This document shows, piece after piece, positions 22,860 to 34,205 of a stretch of DNA of 64,000 nt. The DNA is from Athripsodes cinereus (taxonomy: Eukaryota > Arthropoda > Insecta > Trichoptera > Leptoceridae): NCBI GenBank assembly GCA_947579605.1, contig OX388306.1, forward strand, positions 6,634,001 through 6,698,000. Reading direction: 5' to 3'. The notes under the pieces were generated by a model. The model saw only the letters and a program-made list of their open reading frames with translations. It did no database searches and had not been told where the DNA came from. The translations under genes and the position numbers were made by a program. Numbering within the stretch: position 1 is the first letter of the stretch; each line of letters begins with the position of its first letter.

Positions 22860-24029
22860 TTTTGAAAGCTTTTGCAAAAGTTCTCGATAACCTGAAAATT
22901 TCTCCGTCTTCATAGATAACACATACTACAGCTCAACTTTTTTTTTGTTTATACATACAAATAATGAAAACTTCAATATATTGAATAAAAATATAATAAC
23001 AACCATAAAAATAAATGGACCATAAAAAGAAAAGTATGTACTGCCTACTTACACATGTTTGAAATGAAATAAAATATATTTACCGTGAATGTTCTTATTT
23101 CCGCAAAAGAGACAAAAAAAAAAGAAAAGTCATGTCATTAAATAAATTATTATTAAAACATAATTATATTAATAATATAGATGACGCTAATACGGTGTCA
23201 ATTCATTTAATACAATTTAATTTGAAAAAACAAAAAGATTACAACAACAATACAATACAGTGGATTTTTAATAAAAACAAAGTAATACAATCACGCAATT
23301 ATAATGAGATTTTATTAATTCATCGTTACAATTGATTCATTGACAAAAGAATATTGACATATTGAAGACATTTCTATTTTTAATTCAACAGTTGCAATAC
23401 AATCATTGTACTTGTATATCCTTTACAATCAACGTGGATTTTTCTTCATCATATTCTATTTGGGATTTTTTTTATTTTTTAGGCTTTCTAGGTAACCCAT
23501 TCAATTGAATAAGCAATTTTGTTGAAGGGAAGCAAAGACGAACTTTGATTAAATAATAAACTCATATCACCACCACGCTGTTTTCCTTGCGTAGAAGGCA
23601 AAAGTATCAAGCGCAAAAGGGCATTCATTCATTCATACGGAATTTCTTAACATACCTACGCATTAATTTTTTATCACTTTATGATTATATTTACATACAA
23701 ATATGCCAAAGTATTTTTAATTTTTTGAATAATTTCATCAAAATTTACTGTTCAAAATATCGTCCCCCGTGGACTTCCTGAGAGACGACAAGACGCCCAC
23801 TAAAAAGACCTCAAAAACGATGATATTTCGCATTGCAAGAGAACCTTGGTGTATAAACAAGCAGAGAGTCTAATAAAAGATATAAAAGAGGAAAAATATT
23901 TGTGTTTTAACTAAAAAGTTAAATATTTATCTCAGTATCAACAATCTTATAGAGACTCGGTCTTATCACGTAACAAAAAATAAATAAGTAAAGAGTGGTA
24001 CAAAACATTTAAGACTCGTATTAACTTAT
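22860..24029. other. AT-rich, no feature seen
   Basis: Several short ORFs without any family resemblance. A slightly GC-richer patch near 23763-23850 has no interpretable frame. Confidence 0.45.
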
Positions 24030-24156
24030 AAAACTCACCTTAGTCCTCTAGATCTGCATCGTCTCCTGGGTTTTCCATTACACGAAGTAGTTGAACACGA
24101 TCTGGTAAGAACTCTCACTTTATCTCTCCTATCTCCAATACTCGCACTGGACATTG
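24030..24156 (-). other. Possible host exon (weak)
   Basis: This stretch is visibly GC-richer than its surroundings. On the minus strand an ATG at 24156 opens 39 codons (MSSASIGDRRDK..., Arg/Ser-rich), which reach a perfect donor AAG|GTGAGT at about 24038. Another frame reads PDRVQLLRVMENPGDDADLE and ends at a TAA inside the same stretch. Only one can be real, and a 9-base donor match is expected by chance about once in a window this size. It could be a small coding exon or a 5'-UTR exon of a gene on the minus strand. Confidence 0.3.
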
Positions 24157-25099
24157 TGCGACTCACTGGATGGTGATACATTTTTATGGATTGTTTTGAT
24201 AATATTATTATTCACACGTTTTGTTAGATTTGCACTATGCTGTCATTTTGCACTTAGCACTCTATATTATGTTCATCCATACACATGAGAACATTCTTTC
24301 AAAAGTATATAAAAATATCGAGGCATAGAAAATTTAAGTTCACTTTTGCATTAATATTTTTATGTTCCTACGGCAGGAGTAACAGAAAATATTTTAATTT
24401 GATGGTAAAGAGATTTTCGTCATATTTCTGCAGAGTAAAATAGAGACCCACTTTTTATGGAATTACAGGTGTTCAACGGTATTTTTTTGATTTCATATTG
24501 TATTCTGGCTCTACAAAATAAGCTCTGATAACTTGTGTGAGCTTTACAATGGTGAAATTTCAGTTATCAGGCTTTTTTTTCAATCTTAAATTTCAACTTT
24601 GAGAGGCACTTGACAATATGTATGTCAGTATTTTTTTAAATGTACGTAAAAATATGTGTATTAATTGAAAAGAACCTTAAAATTCACTAAAAGAATAACA
24701 GTATTGTTTCTACATATTAATTCTCTCATTATGTTTTTTTCAGTACGTGAATACACAAACTCTCGAACAATTATTATTTTTCCATAATACATAATATAAA
24801 GATTCGAATAAACTTTACTTCTTAAAACAAGGCGAGAAAAACTATTGAGAAATAGTCTAGAATTAACCGAAATATCTAGCAAAGTTATATGAAAATGTTC
24901 AAATAACTTGATAGTAAGTAATTTCCAAATAACGATTACACAGTGCTCCACGAGTTATAATATGACTGTACAAATTCTAACAAGTACTGCTACAAATTCT
25001 TACAAGTACTGCTAATATTACAAAAATAAAGTGTTGTATGAAATATGTAACAGATGTAATAATATGTAAATGAAGCTAATTATTGTTTTGGTAAGTAAT
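24157..25099. other. AT-rich; tandem 22-mer
   Basis: 24969-24990 and 24991-25012 are an adjacent duplication of TACAAATTCTAACAAGTACT plus GC, one mismatch. Otherwise nothing. Confidence 0.5.
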
Positions 25100-25101
25100 T
25101 A

Positions 25102-26589
25102 GGGGAAGGTTACCTAAGACGGGACAATTTTTTTTGAAACGTTGTAATTTAGTCGTGAATTGATTTTTTTTTTAATATTTTTATTAGATATTTAAGATTA
25201 AGGAGTGGTCAATCGACTGAGATAAAATAATCGTGCTTTGCTTCGTGCAGTTTTACACAATATCTTTTTTATTTTAATCTGTCTTTTTCCCGTTTTAGGT
25301 AACCGGTTACCCAAAACGGGACAAGGTGTTACCAAAGAAGGTACATGAGTACAAAAATATTCCTTAATTACTTTTGCCATAATTTATCACTGAAAACGTT
25401 TATATAGGTATATAAAAATTAGAAAAAAGAATATTTCATGAATAAACATATGAAGTCTTAGAACACAGTTTAGAGACGATCATTATCAGTATCAGTTTTC
25501 GGTGTTCCACTTATTGCGATTAGTTTATCGTGCATATATGCCGAACCAGGTATGGAGGTAGTTCTGTTAGGCATCCCAAAATGAAGACACGCTTTGGCCA
25601 AAGGTCATATCTATTCTTGGCACCTAAGGTCTATAATATAGTCAGAAATTTGATGGTTGCTAATATCTCCGGAGCTACATTTTTGAAATTAAAATTTCTT
25701 ATAAATTCTCACCTGTTGGAAATGTCGATATCTGAAACTGAGAGTGTGTTTATGGAGGTGGTTTGTTGATGGGAATGAATGTTTGGAGATGTACGTGTGT
25801 TTGTTTTTTCATCGCTTTGTCGTTGTTCCATCGTTTTTTCATTGTATTTCCATGATTGTATTTCATTTATTTCATTACAGAATGTTAAGATCATGTCTTC
25901 CCGATACGGACTTGTCTAGTGGGAAGATATAATATTTCTAAACTTTGTAATATGTATCTATTTTTGTGTGTAATTGCATAATGTTTGTAATATGTACTTA
26001 AGAATAAATAAATAAATAAATAAAATATGAATATTTTGAAAAAGTCGCAACTATCGAAAACAAAAAGAAATAAAGATGTACCTTTAGTTGAAAAAAACTG
26101 CTCAACTAATTTGGTTTGTTCCTAATTATTTTATTTTGCATAGGATAATAATTTCAGTATATGGGTTACTTAAGAAGGGAGATGTCCTGTCTTAAGTAAC
26201 TCGTGTTTGTCTCGTTTTAGGTAACCGTAACAAAAATAATAATTTGTTATCGTGTTCCTACGCCTTCATAATTTATAAATAAAAGTTTCTATAATATATT
26301 AAAAGAATATAATACTTATACGTCAATGCATAAAAACATTGCTAACCTTGTAATTTTGAGGCGAAAGTAGACAAGATGGCGAAGATAAATATTGATTTAA
26401 TAATACAGAAATCACAAATTACACACGAATGCACTCAAACCTCAGTCAAATTGTGATCTGATTTAGGATTACCTTCATTGCGTCTAGTATCTACATTTCT
26501 GTGTTGACAATAGTCTGCCATCTATAAGAGGATCGGAGAATTTAGCTTGTCCCGTTTTAGGTAAAATCCCGTCTTAGGTAACTTTCCCC
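25102..26589. mobile_element. TA-flanked TIR element, non-autonomous
   Basis: The left end GGGGAAGGTTACCTAAGACG and the complement at the right end (CGTCTTAGGTAACTTTCCCC) form TIRs, each flanked by TA (25100-25101, 26590-26591). Extra copies of the motif GGTTACC(C/T)AAAACGGGAC lie inside at about 25300, 26185-26225 and 26549, a subterminal repeat array. There is no transposase frame. The TA duplication points to a Tc1/mariner-like or related mechanism. A LINE 3' end is nested within. Confidence 0.8.
25440..26027 (+). mobile_element. LINE C-terminus and 3' UTR nested in TIR element
   Basis: The frame at 25530-25769 reads HPKMKTRFGQRSYLFLAPKV then IYN-like KVYNIVRN, matching the short C-terminal domain of LINE ORF2. 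The 3' UTR ends in (AAAT)n at 26002-26027. The left limit is estimated from where the flanking TIR-element sequence stops. Confidence 0.65.
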
Positions 26590-26794
26590 TACTCACATAG
26601 CAATCTTCTTGCAAAGTGAGTTATTTATTGCACTAAGTTTTTTGGTCATATTATGAAATTTCTCAACTAAACATTGCATTGCTTATTATTTTCCTAATAA
26701 AAGTCAAAAATAAATATATAAATATGGAGTCTATCTGCGGAGCCTTTAGAATAGAATAGACTCTTCATCTTTTTCAATAAATGTTCAAGTGCTA

Positions 26795-26972
26795 CCTAAA
26801 AGGCAGCTATTTGTAAATATCTCTTAAAATTAAAGAAGGTAAATATATACAATTCAGTGATTAGGTATGCCACCTCCTGAATGCCTTGAATTTTTTTTAG
26901 CATGTAGAGGATTAACTTCCTATTCATTACATGAAGTGAATCGACTGACTACCCCACTTGTTGGGTCAAGTG
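26795..26972 (+). repeat. SINE-A copy, strongly diverged
   Basis: AATTCAGTGATTAGGTATGC, CACCTCCTGAATGCC and GACTACCCCACTTGTTGGG survive; the ends are lost. Confidence 0.55.
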
Positions 26973-27065
26973 ATAGGAGAAATGGGGATAAATATACGGT
27001 ATTTATTTTTATTTCGTGATATTCATTCATTTATTCATACAAATACCGAATTTCTTACAAGCGTA

Positions 27066-27290
27066 ATAGCCAGCAAAACCACTAAGTGTGATAAACATGC
27101 GAGTCGTTCTCTTTGTGCCAATAAAATCTCAAATATTCAGGATCGGAGATATACCTTATCGCTGAATTGAAGATGCAAAATGTCTTGTAACGTGCGTGAT
27201 TTTTTTAAGAAATCCTGCCTTTTACAGTACACTCTGAAACCTGCTGAAATGAATGGGAGACCTATTGTCCGCCAGGAACTTCACGGATAT
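27066..27290 (-). repeat. SINE-A copy, diverged
   Basis: ATAGCCAGCAAAACCAC, CATGCGAGTCGTTCTC, GCTGAATTGAAGATGCAAAA and CCTGCCTTTTACAGTACAC show the family in inverted order. It lies about 90 bp from the opposite-facing copy at 26795. Confidence 0.6.
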
Positions 27291-27371
27291 CATAATATAA
27301 ATTAATATTTTTTCATATATCAAAAATATTAATTAAATATTAAAAACCGTACTCTACCAATGTGCTGATGT

Positions 27372-27505
27372 AATTTTTTTTTTTTTAATATATTTATTTT
27401 ATTCATAAATACACAGTATACATTGATTTTACATTAATAAAACAATATAACACACAGTAAAAATGCTCCCTCCATAAGCAACTAAATGCTTGTGCGGAGG
27501 GTCGG
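27372..27505 (-). repeat. LINE 3' end with poly(A), minus strand
   Basis: The T-run at 27373-27386 is the poly(A) of a minus-strand insertion. Upstream on that strand is CCTCCGCACAAGC...TTATGGAGGGAGC and AATGTAAAATCAATG, a small conserved-looking 3' UTR hairpin of LINE type. Confidence 0.5.
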
Positions 27506-27716
27506 ATTTCAATTATAACATTTACACACAAATAAGAATCAGCTAGAAATATTAATACACATATAAGAATTTGTTACAAATAGCAAACTTTCAGTTCTCA
27601 TGTACGTTCATCAAACGTTCAACAAAATCTACCAACACAATACAAAATTAAACCAATACAATTATTCACAACGTCAAAACAATATATAAATCAGTTGGAT
27701 CAATTTCGCAAGTATA

Positions 27717-27771
27717 GATCAGCACCTGATGATGCGAACTCGGAGTCCGCGAAACCGGTCGTGCGTTAGTC
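27717..27771 (+). ncRNA. Hammerhead-like ribozyme motif (type I layout)
   Basis: The core boxes occur in order and at usual spacing: CTGATGA (27726-27732), a stem II candidate with GCG.ACT/AGT.CGC arms (27734-27750), GAAA (27751-27754), then a very short stem III ACC/GGT and the cleavage-side TC (27759-27760). GCAC just before the first box pairs exactly with GTGC just after it (27722-27725 with 27761-27764), forming stem I. An outer GAT/GTC pairing is possible across an internal loop. One extra T (27733) between CTGATGA and stem II departs from consensus and may abolish cleavage. Such motifs are known from Penelope-like elements and retrozymes; no Penelope coding region is visible next to it. 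Confidence 0.45.
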
Positions 27772-27779
27772 TTACTCAA

Positions 27780-28535
27780 CAGTAACACGAAACAAAATAA
27801 TAATAAATATTTATTTTATTTTATTTGATAATTTAAAATAGAGAAGTCTATATTGAAATAATGACGTCAGATTATTTTGTCAAATAATGTTGGGATGACC
27901 TAGTATATAGAATATAATAGACCTTTTTAATAAATTGAAGCAAGTTTTTCTTTTTATCATAAATAATTGATCGTGAGAGAGACGTCTGAGGACTATTCAG
28001 GTCATTATCAATCGAAAAATTTACCTAATTATGGAATTCTACTACGTGTGTACCGACACAATTAATACATATACGAGTATTTAGGTTTAAAAAGTATTTG
28101 AAATGAGTACATCACAGTGTGAAGATGATTAAATTTACAACTTAATCAAATTAATGTGTCTTAAAGAACCAACACAAATTATCATTTAATCTGGGTTATG
28201 AAATGTCACAAGGAAGTAAAAAAGAGCGATGTTATATTTGCAATTAGCCTCGTGTTTCATACGCAATATTATCACCTTATTACTTATAAGTGTTACAATA
28301 ATAAAACACTTACATACCTACACACAATAAACACACGAGTACCTAATTCTAATGCAACCTCGAATTTGTGTTAAAATAATATGAAAAGTCTAATTTAAAT
28401 ATTTCAATATCATAATATTTGAACAATAAACAGTGTTTAATATTTATCTGTCACGAGTTTCATTTTTTCTTATCATCAAAGTAGTTATTGTTTTATACGT
28501 TTTCATATTGTGTTTTTATGGAGCTCACGTCATGT
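27780..28535. other. AT-rich; family-D repeat piece
   Basis: 27967-28020 contains GTGAGAGAGACGTCTGAG and GGTCATTATCAATC, shared with 53015 and 56753. Nothing else. Confidence 0.45.
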
Positions 28536-28617
28536 GCTGAGGTGTCCGAGTGGTTAAGGAGTTGGACTTGAAATCCAATGGGCTATGCCCGCGCAGGTTC
28601 GAATCCTGTCCTCAGCG
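28536..28617 (+). tRNA. tRNA-Ser(UGA)
   Basis: An 82-nt class II tRNA. The acceptor stem is GCTGAGG/CCTCAGC with discriminator G. The D arm contains GAGTGGTTAAGGAG. The anticodon stem TTGGA/TCCAA has loop CTTGAAA and anticodon TGA at 28629-33 bases from the start (28569-28571). A long variable arm GGGCTATGCCC is diagnostic for serine. The T arm is CAGG.TTCGAAT.CCTG. It carries internal A and B boxes for Pol III and no intron. All stems pair, so it looks functional. Confidence 0.95.
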
Positions 28618-28620
28618 TCA

Positions 28621-28629
28621 TTTTTTTTT
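28621..28629 (+). terminator. Pol III T-run terminator of tRNA-Ser
   Basis: Nine T residues begin four bases after the tRNA 3' end, the standard Pol III stop. Confidence 0.85.
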
Positions 28630-29675
28630 ATTTTCCTCATGTATAAATCCCTTATTTTTATAATTATTTCTGTTATTAAAGTATAAATTGAGACTTCGCA
28701 TGTATTATACAGACTCTGGAAAAAAGTGAGGAGAATCCTATAAAGACAGGTATTTGTCTTTACACCACGAATAAGATATATAGCATTTCATTTCAGTAAT
28801 AAGACACATATTATATCACCATACTAAAAATCTCAAAGACTTCAAACTTTCAAACAGATACTCAAAAACTTACGAAAAAGGGCGTAAGGCCAATTTTTGT
28901 CGGGTTCTCCACGGGTATAAATAACATTTGATTCAACATCATAAAACTAATAAATAAATAAAATGGAAAGAATATGCGCCAAACATTTTCTTTTTTAACC
29001 AAAATACAGTAATAACTATAATAATTAATAACACAATAATTAAAATAATTTAGCAATAAGAATTAGTAAGTATTATACTTACTATTATGTTTAATGATTT
29101 TATTATTTCAATTATGTGTAAGTAACTCGTACGTAAACGGCTAAATTATTTTATAACTGTGATTTTTTTTAGATTAAACGAAGCAATAATTATGAGTTTA
29201 ATGGTGAAACCGAAAGCGGTTTAATAAAAACATGGACATCCGGTGTCAGTTTTTTTTAGCCGGATGATATTTGGACATCGTCATAGCGAGTTTGGCTTAG
29301 ACCCTATGTTTTTTATACTCTTAGGGTAACTCCTATCTTCCCTATCTTCAGTGAAAGAATTTTCATTTAATACAAATAATCTACCACAACTACATATATT
29401 ACACCTAAACGCAGGAGACAGATATAGAAAATGTATTGTATGGAATAAAACGAAGCATCTTAAATTTTTGCAAGAGAAAAGTTTCAAGGTTTTAAACACT
29501 ATTTTTTTTATTAATGTTTTTATTTTTTATTTTATTTTTATTTATTCAATTTTAATAAAGTTATAAATCTATAACTAAATTTACAACTTATAATAACCTT
29601 ATAACTAATTTCAATTTTAATTTTAAAAAAAATATGTAGAAGTTTTAAAAGAAGAAGAATTTTAAAAGAAGTTTA
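28630..29675. other. AT-rich, no feature seen
   Basis: Short unconvincing ORFs on both strands at 29281-29566; nothing supportable. Confidence 0.45.
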
Positions 29676-29920
29676 ACAAATCATTTATTAAATCGTATCT
29701 GAAATGTTTTTAATATATTCCTGAAATATACACGAAATCTTTAAATACAAAAAAAATATACAATCAAGTGAATATCAGAAGTGCATGTAGAATACTCTTT
29801 TAAAACATTCAAAATGTCTCGAAACTGTTACAACGTTAATCCTTCAAAAACAGATGATAATGCTATGTTTGTTACACATTATTGTTCACTATTTTTCTAA
29901 TAACTAATTTTATCATTTCG

Positions 29921-30105
29921 AGTTCGTCGGTAGCCTAGAGGTAGAGTCTCGGCCTCGTGAAAATGGGATCCGTAGTTCGATACCAGGTGTCGGCAAACTC
30001 CCCGTTCACGACACAAGCTTTAAGTAGCTTACTGTGAAAGGTGTATAAGGTTGTATTTGGGTTTATAACAAAAACCCAGATATATCTTTTTTTTTAAAAA
30101 AAAAA
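29921..30105 (+). repeat. SINE-B, full-length copy with tRNA-like head
   Basis: GGTAGCCTAGAGGTAGAG is an A box; GTTCGATACC is a B box 44 bp further on. The body has AACTCCCCGTTCACGACAC, GTGAAAGGTGTATAAGG and ACCCAGATATATC, and a TTTTTTTTTAAAAAAAAAA end. Body-only copies are at 2640 and 57640. Confidence 0.8.
29931..29984 (+). promoter_or_regulatory. Internal Pol III promoter (A and B boxes) of SINE-B
   Basis: The A box TAGCCTAGAGG spans 29931-29941 and the B box GTTCGATACC spans 29975-29984. Both fit tRNA-type consensus. Confidence 0.65.
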
Positions 30106-30226
30106 GCATTTTAATGCATCTTAATCTATCAATAAATATATTAGAGTTGATTTCGTGTATTTTTCAGGAATATATTAAAGAACGTTAGAAAAAATATATT
30201 AAAGTACGATTTAATAAATGGTTTGT

Positions 30227-30494
30227 AGAACTAAGCTGGATTGTACAAATACCGAATGTTGATCCCATCTCTAGTAATGATTTGCAGAAATACATACATT
30301 TCAATTTTATAATACGAAAAGTACCAAAACTAACAATTCTTTGGCTCATATCCGTATATCTATTTATCTATTATGAATTTTATGAAGTGATATATTATTT
30401 AATCACAAATAATTACAACCTATTGCAAACGCTGTGTCTACGTTTGATATTTACGAAAAATTTCTGGATATGGTCAATAAATTAGAAATATTAT
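30227..30494. other. AT-rich, no feature seen
   Basis: A 67-codon ORF without recognisable features; otherwise nothing. Confidence 0.4.
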
Positions 30495-30716
30495 TAAGGT
30501 GACCAACCATCCTTTTTTTAACAGAATAGTTCTCCTTTTTGGGTTCTCTGCTGCTTTTTATATATTTTCAAACTTATCAAACAAATTTGTAAAACATTTT
30601 TTTAACAAAAGCGAGAATATCATAAAATATTTCAATTTCTAATACATACTTATATAGATTCTTTACAAATCACAAGAAACTGTACTCTTTTTGCTGTAAA
30701 TAAGTTGGTCACCTTA
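30495..30716. mobile_element. hAT-like MITE (TAAGGTGACCAAC ends)
   Basis: Ends TAAGGTGACCAACC and complement GTTGGTCACCTTA. The flanks ATATTAT (30488-30494) and ACATTAT (30717-30723) are a seven-base duplication with one mismatch. 222 bp, no ORF. Confidence 0.7.
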
Positions 30717-32486
30717 ACATTATGCTTCGAAATTCTATTAAACCTAAAATCAATCACAGAATAGCAGAAGGACGCCTAAAATCTTGTAATGGAAAACGCA
30801 CAAGGGTAAACAATGTATAGGAGGAGCACGTGGTTACATGGAAGAAATCACTATAAAGTAATAATCTCACCACTGCATATCATCACATTTTTTTCTTATG
30901 TAAACTGATTTGTTAAATTTGATATGTGAATGATAATGTGCAAGAAGTAGGTATAAAATAAATAAATAAATAAATGATATAGGTTGTTCACATTGTCCAA
31001 GTGATGGGAAAGATATTGGCTCGTGTTGTTCTGGACGAAAGGAAGCAATTTTTTTGTACAAACCTCTATCTGGCAATGAAATGATTAGGATTAGTGGTAA
31101 GTAAATAAATGCGTTTGTTGAGCTACCTGTTACAATATTGATCCCTAACTTATGTAACATTCACACAAAAGTGTTAGAGAAAAGATAAAATAATTAAAGT
31201 GATTCATTCACCTTGAAACAAAAATAAATCAAAAATACACCTAACGTACCTTGATCACAAAAATAGCAAGTTAAATTTACTGTAACTTAATGTGAATAAT
31301 TAAATGTATCTAGTTCTATACACCAAATGTATCAAATTAATAGTCATTAAAATTATATGGAAAGGTTTCTCTTATTTTATCACTGTAGACTCATAATATG
31401 TAAAATTAGACGCAAAATTCTAACAATAAAGTATAAAATTCTCGTTTTAATTAATCGACATTATCATGATAATGGATAGAAGCAAAGGCCCATTAATATA
31501 TTTTAAGTTGAATAATTATAATTTAGTTTGAAATGTGTGTCATGTTGTGATGGGTCTGACAGAACTGCTACGATCGTTGTATAGATAGATATCATAGGAT
31601 AGTTTGCAATGGCATAACTTCCATACTAGTCCAAAAGCTCGGTACATGTACCTACCTTAACATATTATTTAATAGTATGATAGATTACAAAGCATCAAAA
31701 AACAAAAGTTTTTTTAATTTCTTGTTAAAAAAGAAAACTTTATTTGGTAAGCAAGTAATACATCGAATCATATAATGAAATAAGTTATTTGTCATTTATC
31801 ATCAATAAATATCTGACTCATGAAAAAGTCTCTACGAAATCAACGTTATCAGTCTCTATATTATGGATGACGTTGAACGACCTTTTAATATGACCGACTT
31901 ATTATCTCTGAACTCTCGCAAAATATATAAAAAAATATCCTTTTGATGACAAGACAATAATAAATAAAGATGAAAAATAAGTCCCCGCTTACCTAAAAAT
32001 ATAGATTTTGTTACAATGTTCCTTCAAGATGCAGTTTAAAAAGAAAAAAAATATTTTATCAACAGATTAGAATACAATCAATCGTCAGAAAGCTCCAAAA
32101 ATAAATCAAGTTTGAATCAGCATCTCCTCTTAATTATGCAATCATCATTAGCTAACCTCAATTATAGTCATTCACAGTTCTTCTAAAATGTTTATCATAA
32201 TTTTTTATCAATTTCCATCCACACCACTGTGATATTAACAGTAGCACCTATATAGTTAGCTGTTGATGATGAATCAGTGTGATCTATCTTTCCGCTTCAT
32301 GAGCATAGAGAGATGAACAACAACATCATTGCTATTTCACTGAGTTATTAGATCATCAGCTGATCCGTGATCTACTATACATACACAATATAACACAACT
32401 CTACAAAATGCAGACGCAGGCTTGTGATGAAAATGATCTCCTCAAGATATAATGCTGACATATCAATATGCAGAATTTGTTTAAAG
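30717..32486. other. AT-rich, no feature seen
   Basis: Short ORFs only. No repeat from the families defined in this window. Confidence 0.45.
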
Positions 32487-33244
32487 CAGTGGTTCTTAAC
32501 CAGGAATGCAAGAGAGTATTTGAAGAGTTTGAGAAAAAAAAATTCAACGCTAATGCAATAAAAATTATAGCGATAAATCGCTACAATGCTAGTCAGGATT
32601 TGATGGTGACTCTAGCACAAAACAAGCTCTCTTCCAAACAATTATTATGAATACATAAGCAGCAACAATTAACTCATTAAACATCGGAATATTTAAGCTT
32701 TTTGAATATAAATGTATCAGTGTTGGGACTGGACTTTAATTTTGGTGATTATTTGGTATCGAAAATTTTCTATATTTGGCATTGTAGTTTATGATAATAC
32801 TAGATTTTTTCAAATTTCTACCCCTTGTCGCCAAACTTTCAATTTGGTTTAAGAATTTGAGAAATTTCACAATCTCAACGATTTTACATAACAATTCCAG
32901 ACAACATACATTTTTTGCTAGACATGTGGTGTTTTTTTTTTTGCATACGTAATGGAAAGTACGCCGATATATTTTCAACAAATATTTCTAGCTATTTTAT
33001 ATCTTGATCTAAACATGATTTCTTTTACACAAAAATGAAACATGTCTTTCATGAGGATATGAAAATAAATTTTCATTGTCATCTATTTTCAAAAAATTAA
33101 CTATGTAACAGTTCCGAGACATTTTGAATGTTTTTAAACGAGTATTCTGCAATGCACTTCTGTTACTTGATTAAGTATGTATAAATCGCGAAATATTTAT
33201 ATTGAAAATGGGGGACGAATCTTTAAAAAATTTCAGAACCACTG
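32487..33244. mobile_element. hAT-like TIR element, decayed
   Basis: Ends CAGTGGTTCTTAACC and complement (CAGAACCACTG at 33234-33244). Matching 8-bp flanks are not visible, so the duplication has decayed or one end is wrong. Internal blocks are shared with 10990-11090 (CCCTTGTCGCCAAACTTTC region) and, inverted, with 29755-29850. No transposase frame. Confidence 0.65.
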
Positions 33245-34151
33245 TTGCATAGTGTAGTACACCTAATGTTCGGTTTATGAAGGCATGCGAAACAACCATG
33301 TATAATACCTAAATGGTAATTAGTACTTTGACTATCACAGGTAGTATCTATGTAGTAGGTATGATATGTACGTATGTAAGTTAAAAGAAAATAAACACCG
33401 TTTGATCATCGCGAGTAGAGATCTGTGTTAAGAAAAGAAATACAGGTGAAATACTTGTATCGTTTATGACGTTAATAATTAATTATGTGTCTTGTGGCAC
33501 CCTTTTGTTTATGAATCGGCTAAGTGAAGTAAAGGAATGTCAAATCAAATGTTTTAAGTGTTGGTTGTGAATTGAATAAAAGCTTTGAATTTCGGCATAC
33601 ATTTTGACATACAATAAAGCTTAACTATTGATACTGAAATATTTTGAATTTTCAGGTATCAAAAGATATACAATAAAATAATCTTAATCAGCGAGAATTA
33701 ATATTGATTCTTACCGCAAATTCTAGTGCATTGAATATATTTATTTGCTGTTTTATTGACTTTGTCAATTTATTTTATTATATTGATTATTAAAAAGTTG
33801 TAACCACCACAAACATCCACCATTATCAAACGAAATTGTAAAACTAATTATTGACAAGTAAGGTTATTATAAGTGGGTGATGGAGGTGGTGGTAGTTACT
33901 TAAACAACCAAATATCGATTGTAATTGCTATATTGTAAATGCCTGAAATATTAGTCATATTTTTCAAATGCATTCAGTTCGAGCCCAATTACATTACGAA
34001 ATGAAATACGAGTACATCTTATGTTTTTCATAAATTCAAATTTATTATACGCTAATTTGAAGGTACACAATATATTGTGTATTGTTTTGTTTAACCGTTC
34101 AATACTCTTTTAAGGAGTCGAAAGTAAAAATTTAAGACCCTTGTTTTCAGA
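33245..34151. other. AT-rich; imperfect inverted repeat
   Basis: Around 33797-33902 GTAACCACCAC...CATCCACC and GGTGATGGAGGTGGTGGTAG form a weak inverted repeat of about 105 bp. No gene signal. Confidence 0.35.
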
Positions 34152-34205
34152 AGGATTCAGCACCAACCGAGTCACCTCCACCAAAGTCACTCTACTCGTT
34201 CTGAT
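34152..34205 (+). other. Possible terminal exon (weak)
   Basis: TTGTTTTCAG is a fair acceptor. It is followed by an open frame KDSAPTESPPPKSLYSF and a stop at about 34203-34205, in locally GC-richer DNA that continues to about 34290. No donor partner or homology is known to me. Confidence 0.2.

Larger units (their letters stand above)
29676..30226. mobile_element. TIR element containing SINE-B
   Basis: ACAAATCATTTATTAAATCG at the left and its near complement at the right (to 30226), continued by AATATATTCCTGAAA...ACACGAAATC and complement, give TIRs of roughly 65-75 bp with small indels. Segment 29755-29850 also matches, inverted, 33105-33180 of another TIR element. SINE-B at 29921 lies in the middle, so it inserted later. 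Confidence 0.65.
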
